A stretch of 64,000 nt of DNA from DATFVA01 sp963771705 (GTDB taxonomy: Bacteria; Bacteroidota; Ignavibacteria; Ignavibacteriales; Ignavibacteriaceae). The stretch covers positions 773,081 to 837,080 of the forward strand of contig CAVYUP010000014.1 in NCBI GenBank assembly GCA_963771705.1, in the 5' to 3' direction. Of this stretch, positions 61,401 through 64,000 are shown one piece after another. The position numbers and the translations under genes are program-made. A model generated the notes under the pieces. It saw only the letters and a program-made list of their open reading frames with translations, was not told where the DNA came from and searched no databases. Within the stretch, counting starts at the first letter, position 1. Each line of letters opens with the position of its first letter.

Positions 61401-61561
61401 ATATACTCGGGAAAGAAGTTAAAACTCTGGTTAACGAACAGAAAAACCAAGGAAGGTATTCGGTTAACTTTGATGCCTCCAGGCTGGCAAGCGGTGTGTA
61501 CATATACCAGCTAAGGGCTAATGATTATGTAAGCTCGAAGAAGATGCTGCTGCTGAAGTGA
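58439..61561 (+). CDS. Large T9SS-exported surface protein
   Basis: 1040 residues with signal peptide (SILSNA before QQPEFY) and a C-terminal type A sorting domain (NFPNPFNPATTINYQLP, ending SSKKMLLLK). The central part has sandwich- and propeller-like stretches: VSGSNNPPRVVTQNSLVELW, GNGHRCLLQIPEGGYYFAYN, and VCPSIVGEKTNPSKQLHICW with VSSGKGFIFNYSPSISLYYP, as in exo-alpha-sialidase-like or FG-GAP-like propellers. No catalytic motif is clear. It pairs with the lipoprotein gene at 57111, ribosome site AAGGGAGG. Probably a surface adhesin or recognition protein. Confidence 0.85.
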   Translation: MNIHFKVIFVVFLLSILSNAQQPEFYFHLKDNPGANYTIFAEKEGINPVFDGDFLPTNEYDTEYEKVDGDGVPILFFAGPNGTSNRGFDWATDNNAGQDNRGILGLGIYKIYFERETFPGSGILNSVFSFYLDVRQTSWSWSPDLVFQYERFFNGETYQVTLTVSGSNNPPRVVTQNSLVELWTEINEEKDWSGIVYNSTLTNDFEGYINQNTPISFEDAPAGFPFETYSLGHIFPVQSNANFWKNTVYTLSVTDQVTNYNNKDYKARHWNLNPLSGEYGNMADVKIVGEETKVFFNPTLPLTVTNNLEGVNGGIWGIEWEDKPIDLPQQISGIPFNAFDYEKTGDLYSITAPDFNFLNTNWYFLYWERDRSIYRTKTGIQVKSSTNNFFTANYKGHFRSDTQTALGGNGHRCLLQIPEGGYYFAYNSLNDGWFTYAYNFNSDWAPESKLASFWWTGLNGKLLNPSMVNVDEYTAVAAEYYNPTENIAQIILSYSSVSPPIVIDGIDVNYFGQANPVIAAADGRLFVVYRKNSSGGLYYKYSTDTYWTNWQGGMIPNTNSMSVCPSIVGEKTNPSKQLHICWSDQNSIYYYRSYYDFNKNQQKFADYAIVSSGKGFIFNYSPSISLYYPSTPIISWTGGNTAIGWKITGDEGTSGGTRAVVSGSNWSNSFISGQAVGYVNNNSVEDTSPVTLIVWSENNGQSAKWVKRLGADFYSTAQVLQHPGKYIQISNGTNLQNMKAITFLSNESAPYIINLSETDFSGSGGGVSKVNDEPEISYCRSGIITKNQIEFVFSTGDILLADTVIKFINCPDTLQYSRPDDLNQVLKSLPFVLNQNSELYFSNIYYVIREELADSLLTEEDIVSFRVELVKSLNDEVTGTFDNITYNKYNLSKYANVNYRVDCTGIQEGEYYLRLKVAVNGEADYTLANVQNDYSEFGKKNYYQINFDGKLTPTAYDLSQNFPNPFNPATTINYQLPQNGFVTLRIYDILGKEVKTLVNEQKNQGRYSVNFDASRLASGVYIYQLRANDYVSSKKMLLLK

Positions 61562-61566
61562 TTTTC

Positions 61567-61584
61567 AGGGAGCGAAAGCTCCCT
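61567..61584. terminator. Hairpin with GAAA tetraloop between convergent genes
   Basis: AGGGAGC-GAAA-GCTCCCT (61567-61584), a 7-bp perfect stem with a GNRA loop, 5 bases after the T9SS gene stop and 3 bases before the end of the facing minus-strand gene. Tails on both sides are only weakly T-rich, so it may act in both directions or protect RNA ends. Confidence 0.65.
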
Positions 61585-61586
61585 AT

Positions 61587-61835
61587 TTATCTCCCATAAA
61601 ACTCAGTTATCTCAAACCAGATGTCTTTGTCTGTGCCATCTGGCAGTTGAATTCTTAGCAGATCATATTGTTTAACAGCTTCACCGATAAACTCCTGCGA
61701 CACTAATTGATATTCTCCATACTTGCCATCCAGGTAGTCATACTCTGCATCCACACCTTCAGGCTCATTTTTAGCTCCAAGAATTATTATTGCTTCTTGT
61801 TGCGTAGATCCGTTTCCGCCTTTATACGATATCAC
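61587..61835 (-). CDS. Unknown small protein, 82 residues
   Basis: GTG start at 61835, 13 bases inside the end of the previous gene. Product begins MISYKGGNGSTQQEAIIILGA and is beta-rich with acidic patches (GTDKDIWFEITEFYGR at the end). No known family. Part of a minus-strand run of four overlapping or close small genes downstream of the primase, likely element-specific. Confidence 0.55.
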   Translation of the reverse strand: MISYKGGNGSTQQEAIIILGAKNEPEGVDAEYDYLDGKYGEYQLVSQEFIGEAVKQYDLLRIQLPDGTDKDIWFEITEFYGR

Positions 61836-62016
61836 TAGTGTCTGCGCCTGGTTTGGTTTCGTTTATTGGGGAACTTATTGATCTTATTTCATCAAAAGGG
61901 TTCCTAGGCTTTTTCTGCTTCGCGAGTAACTTCAAAAATACCTGCTGTGCCTTGGAATTATGCTTTGTATCCCTCAGGATGTCATCCATTGAATAATTCT
62001 TCTTTATTTGGTTCAT
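61822..62016 (-). CDS. Unknown small protein, 64 residues
   Basis: ATG with GGGAG before it. Product MNQIKKNYSMDDILRDTKHN, then AQQVFLKLLAKQKKPRNPFDEI: basic, helical first half and a polar tail. It might be a small DNA-binding or packaging accessory. Not recognised. It begins 3 bases after the next gene upstream and overlaps the following one. Confidence 0.55.
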   Translation of the reverse strand: MNQIKKNYSMDDILRDTKHNSKAQQVFLKLLAKQKKPRNPFDEIRSISSPINETKPGADTSDIV

Positions 62017-62019
62017 TTT

Positions 62020-62436
62020 TTATCTCCCCGTTTCATTATCATTTAATTCTAAATAATTAAAGTATGCTTTTTTATTAAATATCAAATCGAATCCATTACC
62101 ATCAGGGGCCATATCGTGGATTTCTTTTCTATGTTTGACTGCAATAGCCAGGCAGCCCATCGGAATTGATACGTTATAGTACTTTTCAATCAGATCGAGT
62201 ACTCTTACATCTGGAACGTGATAGTAAGACCTTGCATCGTGCCAATAGTAACCATCGAGCCAGTAATCACAAGTGTAAATTAATTTTAAGCTGTTGTTTA
62301 ATTCATTCCTGCTCTTCTTGTATTTTTTATTAAATGGTCCATAGTAAAAACCATCCAGAACGATGTTTGGATTCTCGTATATAGTTACATCGTAAAATTC
62401 CTTATCGAGATTATTCGGGTATGATATAATGTTCAT
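62020..62436 (-). CDS. Unknown protein, 138 residues
   Basis: Good GGAGGG ribosome site. Rich in Tyr and Asn (FYYGPFNKKYKKSRNELNN, YTCDYWLDGYYWHDARSYY). A C-terminal segment GCLAIAVKHRKEIHDMAPDG is the most fold-like part. No known family or motif. It overlaps the upstream gene end by 26 bases, consistent with an operon. Confidence 0.6.
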   Translation of the reverse strand: MNIISYPNNLDKEFYDVTIYENPNIVLDGFYYGPFNKKYKKSRNELNNSLKLIYTCDYWLDGYYWHDARSYYHVPDVRVLDLIEKYYNVSIPMGCLAIAVKHRKEIHDMAPDGNGFDLIFNKKAYFNYLELNDNETGR

Positions 62437-62737
62437 TTTTATTTCCCTCCATCGGAAATATTAAATGCTTGTAATATGATGCTGTCATTGTTTTTTTAAT
62501 TACCACAGCCTTATATATAGCTGATTTAGGGTTAACTGGACGGGTCCAGTTTAATGCCTGGCTCAGATATCGGATCGTTGAAAAGCTAATATATTCATTT
62601 AGCATCTTGCTGAGCTCTTCGGCTGCCTTGTAGCATCCATATTTAATCCATATTGCTTGGACTTGTTCAAGTCCTATTTTATTAATTAATGTATTAGTCA
62701 TAGTATTGTTTCTTTTTCCTATATTCTTCTTATCCAT
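62411..62737 (-). CDS. Putative helix-turn-helix-like small regulator, 108 residues
   Basis: AAGGAGG at 10 bases before the ATG makes this the best start. The middle IGLEQVQAIWIKYGCYKAAE followed by ISFSTIRYLSQALNWTRP has the spacing of a helix-turn-helix (ISFSTIRYLSQALN as the possible recognition helix). It is the first gene of the four-gene minus run and the nearest to the iteron array, so it could regulate or bind that region. Family not recognised. Confidence 0.55.
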   Translation of the reverse strand: MDKKNIGKRNNTMTNTLINKIGLEQVQAIWIKYGCYKAAEELSKMLNEYISFSTIRYLSQALNWTRPVNPKSAIYKAVVIKKTMTASYYKHLIFPMEGNKNEHYIIPE

Positions 62738-63200
62738 ATGTGTTTTTCCTCCTTGAGTTGTTCTCCCTACTCCTGTTTAATCTTAAGCTGCTACTCTATT
62801 TGCATATGACCTGATAATTATCAAAAAGGGTGTTAGGGTAGTTAGGTAGAATAGCCATCACCCCTGGTTCAGGTAACATAAGTAACATAAAAGTAACAAA
62901 ATGTTTTGATTTTAGTTCAAATTCGCAATTGTTACCTGTGTTACCTTGTTACCTGAATTCTACAGTTACTGGAGAAAATAAATAATTATTTTTTTTCTGC
63001 CCTCTCTGATAATAATATTTCATAATTATTTATTTATTTTCTGATTATATAAAATATAGGTAACAAGGTAACATACCCCTATTTTCTTTGAAACCAGCCT
63101 GAATTCAAACAATCCAGAGGTAACATTCAGGTAACATCCAGGTAACATAGGTAACAAAATTCCAGCGCAACCAGGGTTGATTGCGCTGTTGAATATGTAT
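62738..63200. repeat. Iteron-like GGTAACA array flanking an AT-rich core, candidate origin
   Basis: In a 463-base gap with no gene, GGTAACA or AGTAACA occurs at 62872, 62881, 62892, 63059, 63067, 63119, 63130, 63141 and 63150, and inverted GTTACC at 62931, 62940 and 62948. Spacing within clusters is 8-11 bases. The 14-mers GTTACCTTGTTACC (62940-62953) and GGTAACAAGGTAAC (63059-63072) are exact reverse complements on either side of an AT-rich tract (about 62965-63058). Iterons beside an AT-rich unwinding region, next to a P4/D5-type primase-helicase gene, are the layout of satellite-phage origins. A repressor operator cluster is the alternative. Confidence 0.6.
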
Positions 63201-64000
63201 TTAAATGCATTTATATACTTTCATTGTCCCATCGCCCGGAATTCTTTTCGTATTACTTTTTACTCCTTTTAATTCAAGTCTATTCAATATCGATTTATAA
63301 TTATGATACTGGAAATGATACTTGCATATTTTACTCATATACCTTGCGGGAATTGCTCCATCCTTGTCAATCATATCCTCAACCATAGCAGCTATATCTG
63401 ACTTACCAACTTCTTTTTCAAAATCTGTAATCGGGAAGACCTCTTCGATTAGAAACCAGGCCGCATCTTTAGCCTTTAATCTTTCGGCAAATTCCCCGTA
63501 CTCATCTTTTGATAATGCCTTCAAGCGGTTCTTTGCCTCTGAATCGACAGGCGTGTCAGCAAGTTCCCTATCATACTCGAGCCTGAATATTATATCTGCA
63601 AAATCAGGAAGTTCGGCAGCAATATCTGGTTCGAGATATTTCTCGCCCCGATAAATTGATAAATCACTTACCTTCATAGCATTATCGTTCCTGATTACAT
63701 TGAATCTTCTGTCCTCCTCATCGATAAATATGGGGTGTTCACTGTTAGAGAATAATATGAAGTTCATAAAGTTATGTGTCTGGAATGTATCAACACCTTT
63801 TATTTCAATACTCTGGTATATTGCGGTGATCTGATCCTTCAACATTTCTTTCCTGTGCAGGTTTTCCTTTGCGTTGCCCGCACTGAATACTTCATTATAT
63901 CCTCTCAGGAAACAGTTCATATCTATCTTGTTAAAATTCTTCGCGATCCTGCTTCCATTCATCATCTGGGATTGTTTATTGCCGAAAAGCGGCATTAGCA
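63201..64000 (-). CDS. D5/P4-type phage primase-helicase (DUF5906), C-terminal part, runs off right edge
   Basis: The 264 residues from the first ATG match the helicase C-terminal half of virus-type primases: PLFGNKQSQMMNGSRIAKNFN, then DTFQTHNFMNFILFSN and HPIFIDEEDRRFNVI (the arginine-finger-like RRF segment of the D5 helicase group), and a winged-helix-like end (IPARYMSKICKYHFQYH). The start of the domain (Walker A and primase parts) is missing and the frame stays open to the last base of the window, so the true gene begins outside. It would unwind and prime DNA at the element's origin, for which the repeat array just downstream is the candidate. Confidence 0.82.
   Translation of the reverse strand, partial: LMPLFGNKQSQMMNGSRIAKNFNKIDMNCFLRGYNEVFSAGNAKENLHRKEMLKDQITAIYQSIEIKGVDTFQTHNFMNFILFSNSEHPIFIDEEDRRFNVIRNDNAMKVSDLSIYRGEKYLEPDIAAELPDFADIIFRLEYDRELADTPVDSEAKNRLKALSKDEYGEFAERLKAKDAAWFLIEEVFPITDFEKEVGKSDIAAMVEDMIDKDGAIPARYMSKICKYHFQYHNYKSILNRLELKGVKSNTKRIPGDGTMKVYKCI

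Larger units (their letters stand above)
48189..64000. mobile_element. Integrated accessory element(s) beginning at tRNA-Leu
   Basis: Between the tRNA and the window edge there is an integrase, phage-like early genes, an OLD nuclease, duplicated surface-protein cassettes, an iteron-like array and a D5/P4-type primase-helicase, with no housekeeping gene. No second copy of the tRNA 3' end was found in the window, so the right border is probably outside. It may be one satellite-like island or two adjacent elements. The facing strands (plus until 52.4 and 55-61.6 kb, minus at 61.6-64 kb) allow either. Confidence 0.6.

Noticed and set aside
62738..63200. CRISPR array
   Set aside because: Repeat units are 7 bases in both orientations with 8-11 base spacing and no unique 30-base spacers; no cas gene is present.

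Overview
The window looks like a chromosome segment from a Bacteroidota/Chlorobi-side bacterium, most likely Ignavibacteria or a near relative. The reasons are AT-rich DNA, several secreted proteins ending in a type IX secretion (T9SS) sorting domain with the NYPNPFNP-type signature, a PorD-like protein and a PorV/PorQ-like barrel, a CarboxypepD_reg-TonB receptor, and a serine palmitoyltransferase of the Bacteroidota type. This placement is inference; no 16S rRNA is present.

Left part (1-12.9 kb, all minus strand): a chitin/chitobiose utilisation locus. In transcription order it holds a NagC-type ROK regulator, a ROK N-acetylglucosamine kinase, a TonB receptor, a T9SS surface protein, an AmpG/PAT-type importer, an N,N'-diacetylchitobiose phosphorylase (GH94), a GH18 chitinase and the start of NagA at the window edge. 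The genes outline a route from outer-membrane uptake to phosphorolysis, phosphorylation and deacetylation. A 12+3+12 inverted repeat before the kinase is a good regulator operator candidate.

13-31 kb: housekeeping and envelope genes (pirin, a frameshifted HExxH T9SS protein, HIT hydrolase, EF-G paralogue, YtxH/DUF948 pair, flippase-like membrane protein, Maf, SpoIID-like lipoprotein, MATE pump, CoA-binding protein, STAS, VOC, CheY-like regulator, c-type cytochrome lipoprotein) and three tRNAs. 30.5-34.1 kb carries a bacterial ceramide set: CerR-like reductase, serine palmitoyltransferase and a GNAT-type ceramide synthase candidate. 34-40 kb holds a HEAT-cyclophilin fusion and T9SS/outer-membrane genes. 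40-44.7 kb is a signalling block: two neighbouring receiver-adenylate cyclase proteins with complementary active-site losses, and a hybrid histidine kinase with three receivers. gltX and glnS follow.

48.1-64 kb: accessory DNA starting at a tRNA-Leu with a tyrosine recombinase next to it. It carries a lone PIN protein, a phage-like early operon (two tiny ORFs, Gam/Gp157-like, DUF932), an OLD-family nuclease, a tandem duplication of a lipoprotein/T9SS-protein pair with a near-identical 953-base repeat, unknown minus-strand genes, an iteron-like array around an AT-rich core (a candidate replication origin) and a D5/P4-type primase-helicase running off the right edge.

The most unusual signals are: a small structured RNA present twice (29.76 and 54.74 kb) with compensatory base changes, an invariant C-rich loop and its own terminator; the iteron array; the paired cyclases; and the recombining lipoprotein/T9SS cassettes.
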